Source: Zelopaecilomyces penicillatus (taxonomy: Eukaryota > Ascomycota > Sordariomycetes > Hypocreales > Pseudodiploosporaceae). From it: a stretch of 64,000 bases of DNA. The notes beneath the pieces were generated by a model. The model was not told where the DNA came from. It saw only the letters and a list, made by a program, of their open reading frames with translations, and did no database searches. Location: NCBI GenBank assembly GCA_005765155.1, contig VCCP01000004.1, forward strand, positions 992,001 to 1,056,000, given 5' to 3'. A program made the position numbers and the translations under genes. Shown here one piece after another: positions 43,763 to 56,300 of this stretch (the first letter of the stretch is position 1; the number at the start of each line of letters is the position of its first letter).

Positions 43763-44729
43763 ATGGCCAAGATCTCGTAAGTTGACTTCAATTTTGAAAA
43801 ACCTCGCCGAAATCGACAACTGGACGTGCAAGAGGAGGAAATTGGGTTGGCGGGGGAAAATTATTCGACAAATATGTCAGATGCGACACACAGCTCGCGA
43901 TGTACACGAAGAACGATGGCGAAATTTTCACGGAATTTTTGTGGAAGATCTCTTGACGTCTACGGAGTTACGGCATATACGACGACGCCAACGATGGAGA
44001 AAATAATCACTATTCGGTGGATTGTGGACTGACTTTGTCTCTGTGTAGACGTGGTGCCCCTGGTGGCAAGCTCAAGATGACGCTGGGTCTTCCCGTGTAG
44101 GTGGAATTCCATGACGCAAAAAAAGCGATTGAGAGAAAGGATCCGAACTGACACTCGCGCAGCGGCGCCGTCATGAACTGCGCCGACAACTCCGGTGCCC
44201 GTAACTTGTACATCATCTCCGTCAAGGGTATCGGTGCCCGCCTGAACCGATTGCCCGCCGGTGGTGTCGGTGACATGGTCATGGCCACAGTCAAGAAGGG
44301 AAAGCCTGAGCTGCGAAAGAAGGTCCACCCCGCCGTTATCGTCCGACAGTCCAAGCCCTGGAAGCGATTCGACGGTATTTTCCTGTACTTTGAGGATAAC
44401 GCTGGTGTTGTATGTGGACCCCGCCTACATTTTTCTTTCTTCTAGTGCTTTGCGCGCAATCCAGTCGGAAAGCCGCAATCGGCACTCCAGGAGGAACTCG
44501 ATGCACATAGGAAAATGAACTAACTGAATTTTTTTCTTCACAGATCGTCAACCCCAAGGGTGAGATGAAGGGCTCTGCCATCACTGGCCCCGTCGGCAAG
44601 GAGGCCGCTGAGCTGTGGCCCGTAAGTGTTATTCCCAAAAAGTTTACGTTCCGAAAAAAAAATTATTATTTGAAAGCTAACTCGTTTGTCCTCTAGCGTA
44701 TTGCCAGCAACTCTGGTGTCGTTATGTAA
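43763..44729 (+). CDS. RPL23: 60S ribosomal protein uL14 (RPL23), five exons (139 aa)
   Basis: Exons are 43763-43776, 44049-44096, 44163-44409, 44544-44621 and 44697-44729. All introns are GT-AG: 272, 66, 134 and 75 nt. The spliced product is 139 aa, the usual size, beginning MAKISRGAPGGKLKMTLGLP and ending LWPRIASNSGVVM. Diagnostic segments are MNCADNSGARNLYIISVKG, RLPAGGVGDMVMATVKKGKP, HPAVIVRQ and IVNPKGEMKGSAITGPVGKE. The protein binds 28S rRNA near the factor-binding site of the large subunit and forms part of an intersubunit bridge. The first exon is only 14 nt, and the long first intron follows it, a frequent arrangement for fungal ribosomal protein genes. I looked for box C/D or H/ACA features in the introns and found none I could defend. 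Confidence 0.96.
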
Positions 44730-45401
44730 AGCGGTTGTGGAAGGAGAAGAGAAAAAGGCATGATTACGTCCCCGATGCGATCATTAGAGCGCAAAGAACC
44801 CTCCTCCTTAGAATATTAGGGACATGGTGGAATGGGAAGTTAGTCGCTGGATTGGCAGGCTCTTGCATTTCGGTTGCGGCGTGTAAGGATGATTCATACC
44901 AGGTATCGCATCAAAGGACAAGCAAAAACACTTCGAGTGCACGTTCCCCCATTTCATGATTGTGTTTGTGAAGTTTTTGGCGGAACCATTGCCAAACAAG
45001 AGACAATGTAGCCTGCTTTGCTTGCTGTATGACTTGATGCACTTGTTCTTCCCATCTTGCAAGTTTTAATCAATCCGCAAGCTGTGACTCATTGCTCAAT
45101 TTCTCATAACGTTAGAACTCCAACGAACGGTGCTTTCAGCGGGTTTTGTTGCTGGCTGCTGAACCAACCTTCCAAGAAGTATTAGCGAAGCATATAACAA
45201 ATTCACTAAGTGTGTCGTTATTCAAGAAGCGTTGAGAATAACTCTAGCCGCATAGAGACCGCTCACACCCTCGGGAATGATCGTTGCCATAAACATTGGG
45301 AATATATTATACTGCCATTATGATATTGAGCTAGAGGATGAAAAGGAATTCGACTTACGCCTTAAGAATTACTGCGTCTCCTTCATAGCAATTCATCAGC
45401 A

Positions 45402-45794
45402 GTGTGTTTATTTTCTCCTCCAAACTGCTCTATAATATATGCCGTTCACTATCAGGACGAGACTATTATGAAACTGCTACTAGAGATTGATACTGACATG
45501 GAGGTAATGCATGGCAGAGATTTCACACCACTATCGTTGGCCTGTATAATCGATGATATGAGGGTTGCCAAGCCGCTGCTCGATAATGGAGCCAGCCCTA
45601 TTTCCGAGTACATATACCGTGAGACAACTCCCTCGCGGGCCACACAATATGAGTTTAGTGATCTAATCACACAGATGCTTGAGAAAAGCAACAATCTTAA
45701 GGCTGAGGGTAAAGATGGTGAAATAACTATACCATGGGTTATTCAGTTACTAGAGACGTCTAGCCCATTCCTATCTTTCATGAGGTTATCTTGA
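45402..45794 (+). pseudogene. Ankyrin-repeat gene relic
   Basis: A 130-codon frame whose core reads as two ankyrin units: YAVHYQDETIMKLLLEIDTD followed by GRDFTPLSLACIIDDMRVAKPLLDNGASP. The TPLxLA and LLDNGA signatures are clear. No upstream domain, promoter or spliced continuation is apparent. The preceding 100 bp, in other frames, do not extend the repeats and contain stops. It looks like a decayed fragment of a larger ankyrin or NACHT-ankyrin gene. A small, expressed ankyrin protein cannot be excluded. Confidence 0.5.
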
Positions 45795-46026
45795 CTTGCT
45801 TCATGAAGCTAGTAGCCATAGCATGATCACACATAATGGCAACTCATATGAGGCTGCTGTACTCATGCAAAATCGTTCATTAAAATGAGAATTAACATGC
45901 GTCATTCTCAGAATAGTAGTAATACTAGCTAGGTACTATCTACAAAAGAAAAGTAACAACAAAAAAACAAAAAAAAAAGGAAACAAAAAAACCCGCCGCT
46001 GTTAGAACCACAAGATGCAGTGTAGT

Positions 46027-46077
46027 ATGTGTGTGTGTGCGTTTGCGTTTGCGTGTGTGTATGCGCGCGCGCGTATG
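46027..46077. repeat. Alternating purine-pyrimidine (GT/GC)n tract
   Basis: TG/GC dinucleotides with GTTTGC interruptions and an uninterrupted GCGCGCGCG block. Such sequence can adopt Z-DNA. It lies in the intergenic spacer. Confidence 0.75.
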
Positions 46078-46196
46078 ATATGTATACAACCATGCTTTCC
46101 GGATGACCCTTCCACCCGCGCCTATCTCGCTCTTTATTAAGAAACCCCCATTTTTGCTATTCCTCTTCCCCCATTGAGCTTGCTCAAGTGCCAGAT

Positions 46197-46219
46197 CATC
46201 CATCCATCCATCCATCCAC
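46197..46219 (+). repeat. (CATC)n tetranucleotide microsatellite
   Basis: Five CATC units followed by CACC variants, in the 3' spacer of the large minus-strand gene. Confidence 0.8.
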
Positions 46220-46762
46220 CCACCATCAAGCATCTGAGGGAACCACCTCTCCCAACGCCAGGGGGACCAGCTTCTTTTTTTGTTGCTGTCTGGTCCGTAT
46301 GCCAAACCAAAAAATGACAAAAGACAAAGAACAAGAAAAAACAACTAGAAAAAAACAGGGTCAAACGTTAATCTTCCGATACCAGTGTCCAAAGGCCCGC
46401 TCCCTTGTTTTTTTGCACCTGTCGTCCATTAAGATTGCTCCCCAAAATAACAAAAGCCCTCGCTTGGGAAGGCGAATTTTGAGCCCCCCCATTGGATACA
46501 TTCCGTCATTCATCTCTCCCTTCATTCTCTTCGAGCATGATACACCATCCGTCAACATGTTTCTGGAGGATGTCTGCGGCCCAGGTTGAGAGCAACTATC
46601 AAGACAGGTTTGACACTGAGAATGTTGTGTAAACCCACTTTTTGCTTGTCCGATGTAGTGAACAGTCCCAGCTCTGATGTGTGGCAATGCAATGAGCTAC
46701 GTCCAGACAGAAATGAAACGTGTTCGGAGCAAAGCTATAACAGTTAAATATAGAGTAGGCAC

Positions 46763-49700
46763 TCATGAGGCGGGAAATGGAAAGCCAACACCAGGGATGC
46801 CCTGTATGAAAGGTGGCGTTTGTCCTGGCTCCATACCATCCTTCTTGTTGGTCTTCACCTTTGGCTTGGGAGCAATAGGTCCAACCTTTTGCTCAGCAGC
46901 TGCCTGCGCGGCCTTCTTCGCGGCCAAGGTCGCCTTTCTCTTTTCCACAGCACCAGCCATGTTGCCGTTCGCCCATCGACCTGTTAAGCAAATGTTAGCA
47001 AACATACAGATTAGTATCAACTTAGCGATAGAAACTCATGACTTACTTTTCATCGAGGCAGACATCTTTTCGGACTTCGTCATTGACTTGTAGTCCTTTG
47101 GCCCCTCATCGCCGTCTTCAGTGTTCGGCAGAGACACTGGCGTACCTTTGCGGCTGTCATTCGCTGCCCGCACGACTTTAATCTTGTGGACTTTGCGATT
47201 GCTTGCATTCAATGCTGCCTCCGTAGCTAATGGATCAGGGAACTCGAGGATCTCTTCCTCGAAAGATGGGTTGTTACTTCTGTACTTGCCCTTCTTCTTG
47301 GGAGGAGCTTGACCGGCCTCCTCGCTGTCATCTGGATCATCACGGAAACGCTTCTGACGTTTCGGCCGGAATGAGTAAGAGGATTCAGCGGTGTGAGAGG
47401 TGGAATCAGACGAAGCCGTTGAGGGACGCGAGTCGCCATTATCAGTTATAGCCGAGGACGGCTCACTGAAATGCTTGCCTCTAGGGATTTTCAATGTCAA
47501 CAGATGACGACGTCGATGGGGCTTTTCAAGTCGAGGTTCTTCCTCAACAAACCGATACTCAAACCCTTCGTCATCGTATCTGATGGGCTGCTTGGCCCTT
47601 CCACGACGACTTGGTCTAGAAGGTGAGTCATTGATGATGGAGTCATCAGCCGGGTGGGGAACAAGTTCCTCGATGATACTTGGGACAGCCATCTTGGGCC
47701 GGGGCCCACGTCGGCGCCGCATTTTCGGACCATCAATTTCTCCATCTGAGTTAGCATCCCCATTGAAGCTAGAATTGGCAGTTGGTTGGTTATCTTCGTC
47801 CGCGTTGGCGTTCTTGCGTCTGCGACCACGAGTAGGCACCGGTGTTGAGCTGCGACTTATGTCTTGCGAGGCAGGATCAAACAATTGCACAGGCTTGCGT
47901 TGTCTTTTACCAGTAACCTCATCCGCTTCAGTCGCCTTAGCTGTCGGTTTGGGCTGGTTGCGCAACGATCGCCCTCGAGTCATAATGCCACTTTGTTGAG
48001 TTTCTGGATTTTGTCGACCAATTTTGGAGGGGTGAGGGTCGTATTCAAAACCATAGGTAGAAGCCATTATGCGGTCTTGGGCCTGGAGATACCGGGTCTC
48101 GTTGATCGAATCCTTATCCTTTGCCTTGTATCCCTTGACGGCAAAGTCGGGCTCCTCATAGTTGATGCCATGTTGGTGGAAGTTGCGAGTGCGGGATTCA
48201 TATTTGGAATCGGCAATCCGTCGACGCAGAGAGTTTTCGTAGTCATCAACAACTTTTCCAAGGTCGTTCCATTCACTCTGCCACTGCACAAGCGAGACAT
48301 TGATAGCTTCCATGATCTCATAAAGATCCGCCGTAGACATGTCTTCAAAGTTCTCAATCGCAGATATATACTCTTCAGGGTCTCGCAGCTTGCGATACTT
48401 GAAGTAACGCGTCCGTTCCGGAGGCTCTTGAGACTCAGATATCTCGACATCGTATGCATCGTCTCCCACAGGAACAGGTGAGTTAGGCGCAGTGGGGTCA
48501 ATGGAATCAGGAACCGGAGATCCCCGCATAGGAGTGTTGAGAGCTGTCGCAAGTGCCTCCCCAGAGGCTGCATCAGGCCCTTCATCGTTGTCATCGACCA
48601 TTGGTTCCATGTAGCTTGCATCTCTGTCTATGTCTTTATCTTCGGGAGTTTGGTCTTCGCTAGCTACAACCTCATCTTCGAAACGACCCTTTTTCTCCGG
48701 GTAAGAGACGTGCTCCCCGTCCACATAGGGTGTCAGATGAGCCCATCGGCCGACAGGCCTAGGCTGTGGTCTTAAGGACATTGACTGTGTCACGATCTGT
48801 GGCCCAGCTGGCTCGGGCTGGGTTCTGCTGGCAACAGGCTTCACCAAAATGCTCTCAGCTTGCCTTACTGGAGTACCGACCGGCTCTTCCGTTGCACTTG
48901 AAGATGGTTCGACAGCAGTTTCTACCTCAAAAGTAGCCACTGGAACAGCTTCAGGTTGTTGCTGGGCATCTGGGCTGGGCGGTGATAATGATTGGGGCAA
49001 GCCGTTTGCAGCAGATTGGGAACTTGAAGACTCTGTGGCGTGGTCATTCTGTGCAACGTGTTTGTCCTCTGCATCATTAGGCTCGGTCTTGTCATCAATT
49101 TTTGTGGTTGGCTCTGGTGACTTGGACCGCGCTTGTGGCAAAGGCGATGCTTGACGAATTTCTTCAGGCTCTTTTTGCTCTTGGAGCACATGGACAACTG
49201 TGTCTTCAGTAAAAGACTTGCTCAATTCAGCGGGAGCGTCTTCCAACACGCTGGCGCTTTGAACAATTTCTGGCGCATCGATGGCAGAGTCTTCAGTAGT
49301 TATGATGACACTGGGCTCCTCCTGTGTCGCCTGGTTGTTTGGTGGTGGAGGCGATTGAGAGCGCTGCTGCGGTTGCTGCTGCGGTTGCTGCTGCTGTTGC
49401 GGCAGCGGAGAGCCCGAGACGCGACCAACAGGCGCATCATTGCCATTGGGAATTTCAGGCTCCTCGAATTTCAGCTGGGGATCAATCAGGTCATCATTGG
49501 GCAATTGAGGCGAAAGGCCTTGGGCGGGCAGCTGTGGTGAATTTCTGCTGGAATCGCCCATGTGCATTTTGTTGGTGGGTGAGACAGGACCCTTTTCAGA
49601 GCCAGGATCTGCCAAGTTGTCGGCATTGCGGCTGGTGTAGACACCGTCAAGCTGGGAAAGGGTTGGCGTGGATTTTTGTGGAGCCCCAGGCGACAGGTCC

Positions 49701-50383
49701 GGTGAAGAGGCATCAGAATGGCTTAAATGCGGAACGTCGGACTGGTCGATGTCGGACAGCAGCACGCCGACCTCAATCGTGTCCTGGACGTCGTTCTCGT
49801 CGTCCTCGGCGTCTTCTCTGTAGTTGCCTCTGGCCTCTGATGATTTCCTCGACGGGTTCCGCCGCCGGTTGGAGGGCGTGTCAGCGTCCAGCGAGGCGCC
49901 TCGCCGCTTCATGCCCGGGCCAAACAGCTCCTCAGAGTCAAAGGGCTGGTCAGGTCTGCGCTTCTTATTGCGAGACGAAGATGCCGCGGATGAGTTGGGG
50001 ACAACGACGTCGTCGTCAATTTGCTCAAACGTGTAGTCAACTCGAGCCCGTTTCCGTAGACTGTGGCCACCCTTCCTAGGGCTGTCATTGTCATAGTCAT
50101 CCTCAGGCATGCTGTAGTCATCCAGGGTTTTGGAGCGTTTCTTGGCACTTTGAGGCCGGTTGTGCCCTGGAGGTGAAAATGTGAAAGCGTGTTGAAGCGG
50201 TTTGCTGCCCCTGCGGCCCTGAGGAGCCGCGTGAGGAGCCGCTTGGGGAGTATTAGTGGCATGAGCCATAACAGGACTGGTTGATAACTGGTGATCAAGA
50301 GAAGCCTCCGAGGTAGAACGCGGCGACGCAGAAGCCCCGTTGTGTATGCGGCGGTGAATTGTGGTGCGGCGAGCGCGGTCCAT
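46763..50383 (-). CDS. Large disordered nuclear-looking protein (1184 aa), family not recognised
   Basis: Exons are 47047-50383 and 46763-46980. The 66-nt intron (46981-47046) has a GTAAGT donor, GCTAAC branch and AACAG acceptor, joining SMK|SRWANGNMAG in frame. The start is the ATG at 50383 (MDRARRTTIHRRIHNG). Most of the protein is disordered: basic and acidic clusters, a Gln/Pro run (PQQQQQPQQQPQQ) near residue 330, and Ser-Pro rich stretches. One folded-looking segment at about 670-760 is probably helical (YISAIENFEDMSTADLYEIM and VQWQSEWNDLGKVVDDYENS). AT-hook-like patches (RGRRRKN, RRRRGPRPK, RRGRAKQP) and many NLS-type clusters follow. The C terminus is Ala/Lys-rich (KRKATLAAKKAAQAAAEQK), a second helix. 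A chromatin-associated role is the obvious guess; I cannot name a complex. It is divergent from MTC1. Confidence 0.8.
46981..47046 (-). other. Intron of the 1184-residue protein gene
   Basis: A 66-nt intron with GTAAGT donor, GCTAAC branch and CTTAACAG acceptor; removal rebuilds a Ser codon and fuses the conserved-looking C-terminal helix to the main frame. Confidence 0.8.
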
Positions 50384-51760
50384 GATTGATGCCAGGCTTG
50401 AAAAGCCCAGCCTGTGATGGGTTCTGTGACGGGCCAGTGATGAGGCGAAAGGGGTGTAAGAGGGATAGGGATGTCAGGAATGTGCCATGCAAGCCGGCGG
50501 CGGAATGAAGCAAAAGACCCGGCGGCAGTGAATATGCAGCAGTGCCGTACGCGCAGGCTGCACTGGATGGGGGGATGTGAGGATAGTGAAGGGCTCGTCG
50601 CGGCGCTGGTGAGCAGCCTTTTGTGTGATGAGCGAGAAGGATGAGGGCGTGACGTGCCAGGCGGCGAGCAGAGTTTTGGACAAAACGACAACGGCGAATG
50701 GGCAAAGGGCAAAGGGCAATGAGCAGCAAAACACAACAGCGTCAATGACCAGATGCACGCGAAGCCCCCAACAGCCTCGATGATGATGGCGCTGGCCAAT
50801 ATCAGAAACTTCAGGTTGCAGTCCTTCCACACAGTCAGAGCAGCTCTCCTGGTTGCCGTCGTTTTTCTCGAGGTGTCGTGGTCCGAATAAGCCAGAGGCC
50901 AGGACCCAGCAAGGCCCCATTACGCCTATTACGCTCCCTGACTGGCCTGGCTGAGAGATACATGGTGGCGCGCCGTGGCCACCGCCTGTTACGAAGTACC
51001 TTTCTAACTGCAATACCGCAATTACAGGCTTGTGGCCCTCTCCGGGGTTCCTCCGCCGGCTTCTCCACAGCCAATCAGCACGCCCGACACGGGAAGCCAG
51101 ACACGCTAGTCTGTTTTGGGCTTGGAGGCACAACCGTTCTAAGCGTGCTCTTGTCTCCCTGGGCCGTCTCATCGTTGCTATGATGTGATGTAATGTGGTG
51201 CGAGGCGATATGATGTAGACCAGCCCCATCGCTGGACCTCACATTGTATCTAATGCTGCTCTCCTGCCTGCTATATTCTGTCTATGCCATGGCCTATTGG
51301 GCTTTTATTTAGGGAGTTTTTCCACTGATATAGGTGGACACACTCTATTTTTGCCCCAACCCAGTCTGCTGGCTGTACATATGCATGTACTGCTGCTCCA
51401 CCTCCTCTGGGTACCTGACCTGGCAATTCTGGCTTAAAATCGCTTAGTCAACCTTTAGATGGAGTTGATACTTGCTGCCCAGTGACGCTGTACAGGCATA
51501 GCTATGTACCGAGCTAATCTCCTACCATATACTGACCTGACCTCTTACCTGTAGCTGTCACCTCGTCTCGCTGGGAAGCCCACCAGTTGTCCCAGACAAC
51601 CCCCACCATCCAACTCTCGACCAACCTCCAGGCATCACTGATCCCTTCCTTCAGCAAGGAACAATTACTACATCATAGCCAACAGCATATCTAGCGAGCA
51701 GAGCGTTGAATACGCACCTGGACGGGAAGCACACGTTCCTCCTCCGGAAGCTCATTCATC
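50384..51760. other. Divergent spacer between the 1184-residue gene and MTC1
   Basis: About 1.4 kb holding both promoters. The part next to MTC1 (51300-51760) is C/T-rich on the plus strand with a TATTTAGG sequence near 51308. Minus-strand frames at 49909-50832 and 50474-51229 are overlapping shadows or leader sequence. No gene is supported. Confidence 0.45.
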
Positions 51761-53372
51761 ATGGCGTCCAAGAAGACCAAGGCGGCCGCAGCCGACGACA
51801 ACCTCGACGAGCTCTTCTCTGGCATTGGAAATGACTCCAAGTCCAAGAAGCCCTCCAAGGCTTCCAAGCCCACCTCGGCTGCTGCCAAGGCAATAAACGA
51901 CAACGATATTCTTGCCGATCTCGAATCCGAGCTTGCCCATCAGCAGTCCTCGTCTCGTCCGCACACTCCTCGTCTTAAGGAGACCATTGCTCGCCGCTCA
52001 ACTGCAACTCCTCCTGCTGGAGATGAGAGGGCAACAACCGCCGCGGCTGCGCGCAAGTCTACTGATAGCGCAAGGAGTCTCAGGGCGAGCTTCACCCCTA
52101 GTGCCACAAGCTCCGATTTGCACGAGTCGGAGAAGCGAGGGACCGTAGAACAAGAACAGCAACAGGAACAGCAACCTCAGCAATCTGGCGGTGGGTGGTG
52201 GGGTGGCATCATGTCCACTGCAACTGCGGCTATGAAGCAGGCCGAGGCTGCATACAAGGAAATCCAGCAAAATGAAGAGGCCAAGAAGTGGGCAGATCAG
52301 GTGAGGGGGCTGAAGGACATCGATGTTGGGACACTGAAAAGCTATGGCAAGTATAATCGATATTCCTTATGCTTTCAATTGACAGTTCACCAACTAACTT
52401 CTGCTTCTCTATCAAGGCGACGAACTTCGCCACCGTGCGCTCCCAACTTTCACCAATATCCTCCACACCATCGCGCCACCGATCAGCTCCCATGAGCGTC
52501 TCCGCATTCACATCAGCCATGATATGGTTGGATATCCCTCTCTCGATCCTCTCATCCATGGCGTCTTTGCTCGTGTCATGTCACAAGTTGAGGGCGGAGA
52601 TTTACTGGTGATCCAGCGGGGCCAAGAAAGCGGCTCTCGACGAACCAGCGACGGGTCTGCGGGCTGGAGAGATGGTCCTTGGTGGCGACAGGTTGATTCA
52701 CCCCGTGAGCTCGGTGCGGTCAAGGGACTAAGCGAGGGGACGAAGCTCTGCTGTGCTGGTGCAGATGCCTATGCCAGCGAATACTATGCTGCCAATGGAG
52801 GGTTGGAATTGGCCAAGACACGAGCAACGGAGAATCTGAGTGAAAGCAACCCTGTTCGTACATCTGACCTGTTCTTGTCTGTCCAGGCAATCACTACCGA
52901 TGCCGATAAAACGCTGTTTGCTCGGACTAGCTCAACTGAAAAGGAGAAAGAGTCCTCCGATGAAGACGCTGACGAATTTGTCTGTTTCGCCATATTCATT
53001 CTTGATCCCGTCCATGAAATCGAGTACTCGGCTGTTAGCCAGACCGTTCCTGCCAGATGGATTCGCTGGCTCGAAGTTCCCAGCCCTATGACCCCTCAAT
53101 CAACAGACGACGTGAAATCGGCTTTCGAGGGTTTTGAGGGTGGCCTCTCAGAGGATATCAGGGAAATCCTGGAGAATGGTGGTGTTGATCCAAGAGAATG
53201 GGTAGCAGAATGGGTTGAGGAAGCTTTGAATCTGTCCGTCGGCGTAGTCGCACAAAGGTACGTTGCGCGAAGAATGGGCGTGGGTGAGGGAGGCCTTGGC
53301 AGGAGTAAGAGGAGAGAGGAAGATTTGGTAGAGGACAACGCTGGTGAAGTTGCGAGGGCTGGCATTCTTTGA
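51761..53372 (+). CDS. MTC1: Maintenance of telomere capping protein 1 (Mtc1) family (513 aa)
   Basis: Exons are 51761-52346 and 52417-53372. The 70-nt intron (52347-52416) appears to be of GC-AG type (GCAAGT donor, CTAAC branch, TCAAG acceptor); only this pairing joins LKSYG to GDELRHRALPTF in frame. The product is 513 aa. The N-terminal 160 residues are low-complexity and Lys/Ala/Ser/Gln-rich, with DDNLDELFSGIG near the start, a family hallmark. The conserved core starts at GGGWWGGIMSTATAAMKQAE and continues with FTNILHTIAPPISSHERLRI, HDMVGYPSLDPLIHGVFARV and EFVCFAIFILDPVHEIEYS. Yeast Mtc1 is a cytosolic protein associated with Golgi/COPI vesicles and was found through genetic interactions with telomere capping; its biochemical role is unclear. 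It is divergent from the 1184-residue gene. Confidence 0.9.
52347..52416 (+). other. Probable GC-AG intron of MTC1
   Basis: The donor reads TATG|GCAAGT. The nearby GT donor (GGCAA|GTATAA) would shift the frame into a short dead end, whereas the GC donor preserves the Mtc1 core. The branch CTAAC lies about 20 nt before the acceptor. Confidence 0.7.
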
Positions 53373-56300
53373 AGGGTGTGAATCGTTTTACCTGTATGGC
53401 TGGGTAGTTGGGGTTGCAGATGTTTGGTTCTTAGGAGTGTCATGATTTGCCTAGTGCTTGCCGATTGTGCGATTGCACCTCAGGAAGGTCTAACGTTAAT
53501 GAAGTGTACAAGTTGTTCAATGCGTATTGGTTATGGAATGAAACTTGAAATTTTTCTCTATGCTCTTGTCTATTAAGGATCTGCAACTGAACATGTCACG
53601 AAAACATGCCACTGCCAATAGGGACCCCCTCCTCGCGCTGCATGGTTGATTTCAAGTTAAAACCAGGTAGCCTCCAATTGTGTGATTATAGAGTAGATCG
53701 ATCATGATGCTCTCTTTCTTGTCGAAACCGAAGTGGCTAAGTATGGCGAGTTCTACCAAATCCTTAGCTGGGGCCCAGGAACTGGCACATCAGGAAGAGG
53801 ATTTATATGCATTTCTCTTTGGTTTGGGCTTTCTCTAGCATATTCGTTTTAACGGATCTGTCTCTCCCGTGATTTGTGCTCATTTTGAACCATATTCGTT
53901 AGGCCGTGTACGAGGCGCGTTTGGTGACGATATTTGTTGCGATTATGACTTGGAGTAGTTGTGGAGAGCTGGTGAAGAACAATGCATATGAAGGTTATCA
54001 ATCCACAATCCTACAATACCTGTATGAAGATGTGGTTTAGCTACAGTATGGACAAAATAATAAGTTGGGAGCAAAAGGGGTCGAAGCACTCGGACACCTC
54101 AAGCCTGTTGCTCTACGGACTACAGAACACATTGTAATCATTTAGAACAAGAAATCTACAGAAACACGTACGGTCACAGTTCAAGAATAGCCAAGTCACA
54201 GGCACAATCATCAAAATAAAAAATGCATCAAGAAATAGTGTTGGTACTCTGGGAGCCATGCTTGCGTAGGTAGTAGTCCAAAATAAAATTTTGGAGAGCA
54301 GACAAACATGGACTATGATGGCCCGATTGTTCTTGCAACAGAAACAGCAAAAGAATAAATCCCCTTGCTATCCCATCAATCCGCCAGCCTACTCCCAATG
54401 CACAACGCAAGACGCGCCACGCAAGGGAGACCTTCCGAGGAAGACTCGTGAGGGGAAAACCGAGTGACTGGGCAATGGACGCGCTGCGGGAGAGGAAACG
54501 AAAGAGAGAAAAATGTTTTTGAAAACGACAGTTTCGGACCTACCTAATTGACGAGATGCTACCATTATTCTGCAATCTGTGGGCAAATGTCCTCGACGGG
54601 ATGCAATTACGGGCATCTTTTGTCACCAAAACGCTTTGGGCGGCGTAATGGTGAGGGAAGTGAAGGGAAGAAAAAAATTCATGCAGTGGAGGCAATTTCG
54701 AAGGGTGGAGTTTCGAAGCGCATCACCGCCACCCACTGCCACCCTTACCCTGTCAATTCCCAGCCACACTGAGGCGTTGATATTGGGCTGACAGTTCCTT
54801 GGCCGAGTTTAACTCTCATGATAGCTGACCTGAATTCGACATTTCTCTGAACAACAGTCGACGAATGTTGCACCTTTTTACATGATTGCAATGACTAATA
54901 TGGTGGAATATACTGTGCAGTGCTTGATACAGCCCACACTACCTAACTTGAGCTAACCATTTTTTCGAAAGCCGATAACTGACACTTTCGGAGACCAAAT
55001 GGCAAGCGATGCCAAAAAGACACAAGTTCGACAACCCAGCACTTGAGATTGGAATTTAAGTGAACCTATTCAACGGTTTTTCCCGTGATTCTTGTCGTAA
55101 ATTAATTATTCAGGGAGAAAAACTCCAAGAGTTTTGATAACCCTGTAGGCTAGATGAGTTACGCTAGCCATAGTCCTTTACGAACCTCACACGTCTACCA
55201 TCTTCACAGGCAGACAATACTAAAGCGGGGAAAGAGTACGTATCGGTGCCGTCTGAGATGCCTAAGGATCCTCGCTGTGTTAGTAGAGGGAGGATTTGTT
55301 TGCAAAGGCCTTGCAACCTTGTATAACTGTCATCGACACTGACGTGAAAAAATGGGAACTTGAAACGCACTCTCTCGATTCCCAAAAACACAACAGCAAA
55401 CTTCACTTTTGCAGCCCATTCGCTTGATTCAAAGCATCGTGCCAATTAAGAAAGAAAGAAAATTTGTCGCAAAAGCGGCTGCTCTGAGGCTGCGGTTCTC
55501 AGCGAGATGAATGAAGAAGGGGAGGTGCCTTGGACGTCACGAAGAGCCATATCCTGAGCATTATCATGTTACTTATGCGATCTCTGTGAAAGGAAAAACA
55601 CCTACGCGTTACATTGTTGTATCCTGTTTTCAGGGTCTCCATTGACAGTGCTGCTTGGGGGCTTATTAACCCACGCCGTGCAGTTCCCCTTGTCTATATT
55701 AACCCCTCTCATCTCTTCCACTTGCCAAGCACAGCAGAGACATGGCATCACACGAGATGAGATTGTCGGGAACCACAAAGCAAAATTAAACGTGCCGGTA
55801 CACTCTAGATGGGATGCAAAAGTGTATCTACTTGGCACCTCAACGGCATAACTCTCTCTCTCACGCTATACATATCTATATGCTCAACCACTCAAATAGA
55901 CAAGAATTAATTAGAAACATTCGTCAATATGATTCAAGGGCTCTACATCACTCATTTTGTTTGACTCCTTTTGAACTGTCTGCCTTCCTTCCTGGAGAAA
56001 CTACTTCCGATAACCACGACTTACCATGCTGAAGTCATTCTTAGAAACCTGCCGAAAGCGTATCGCAATTTGCAAAGATCGAGTAACCAGCCTGGTAGTT
56101 ACCAGAGAACTCGGAGTTGCATTGCTCAGACATGAGACAAACGATTGTGTGGATGGGGAAATAACGTGGGAAATCCACACAAATGGCCAGCAGAAAGACC
56201 TTTCGTAGTGTCCTCTTCTTCCTTCCTATGAGTAACTTCAGCACGTCTTCAAGGTTTTTTTCTGCAGCTTTGACTGTTAACTCGCCGATACCAAGCAATA

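Larger units (their letters stand above)
44730..46762. other. Intergenic region with ankyrin relic and simple repeats
   Basis: About 2 kb between the uL14 stop and the stop of the 1184-residue gene. It contains the ankyrin-like relic (listed separately), a GT/GC alternating tract at 46027-46077 and a CATC run at 46197-46219. No intact gene is seen. Confidence 0.5.

Noticed and set aside
43777..44048. Search for an intronic snoRNA in uL14 intron 1
   Set aside because: No convincing box C/D pair with terminal stem or H/ACA hairpins was seen.
55164..55445. 93-codon minus-strand frame
   Set aside because: No motif, no splice partner, and AT-rich surroundings; not distinguishable from chance.
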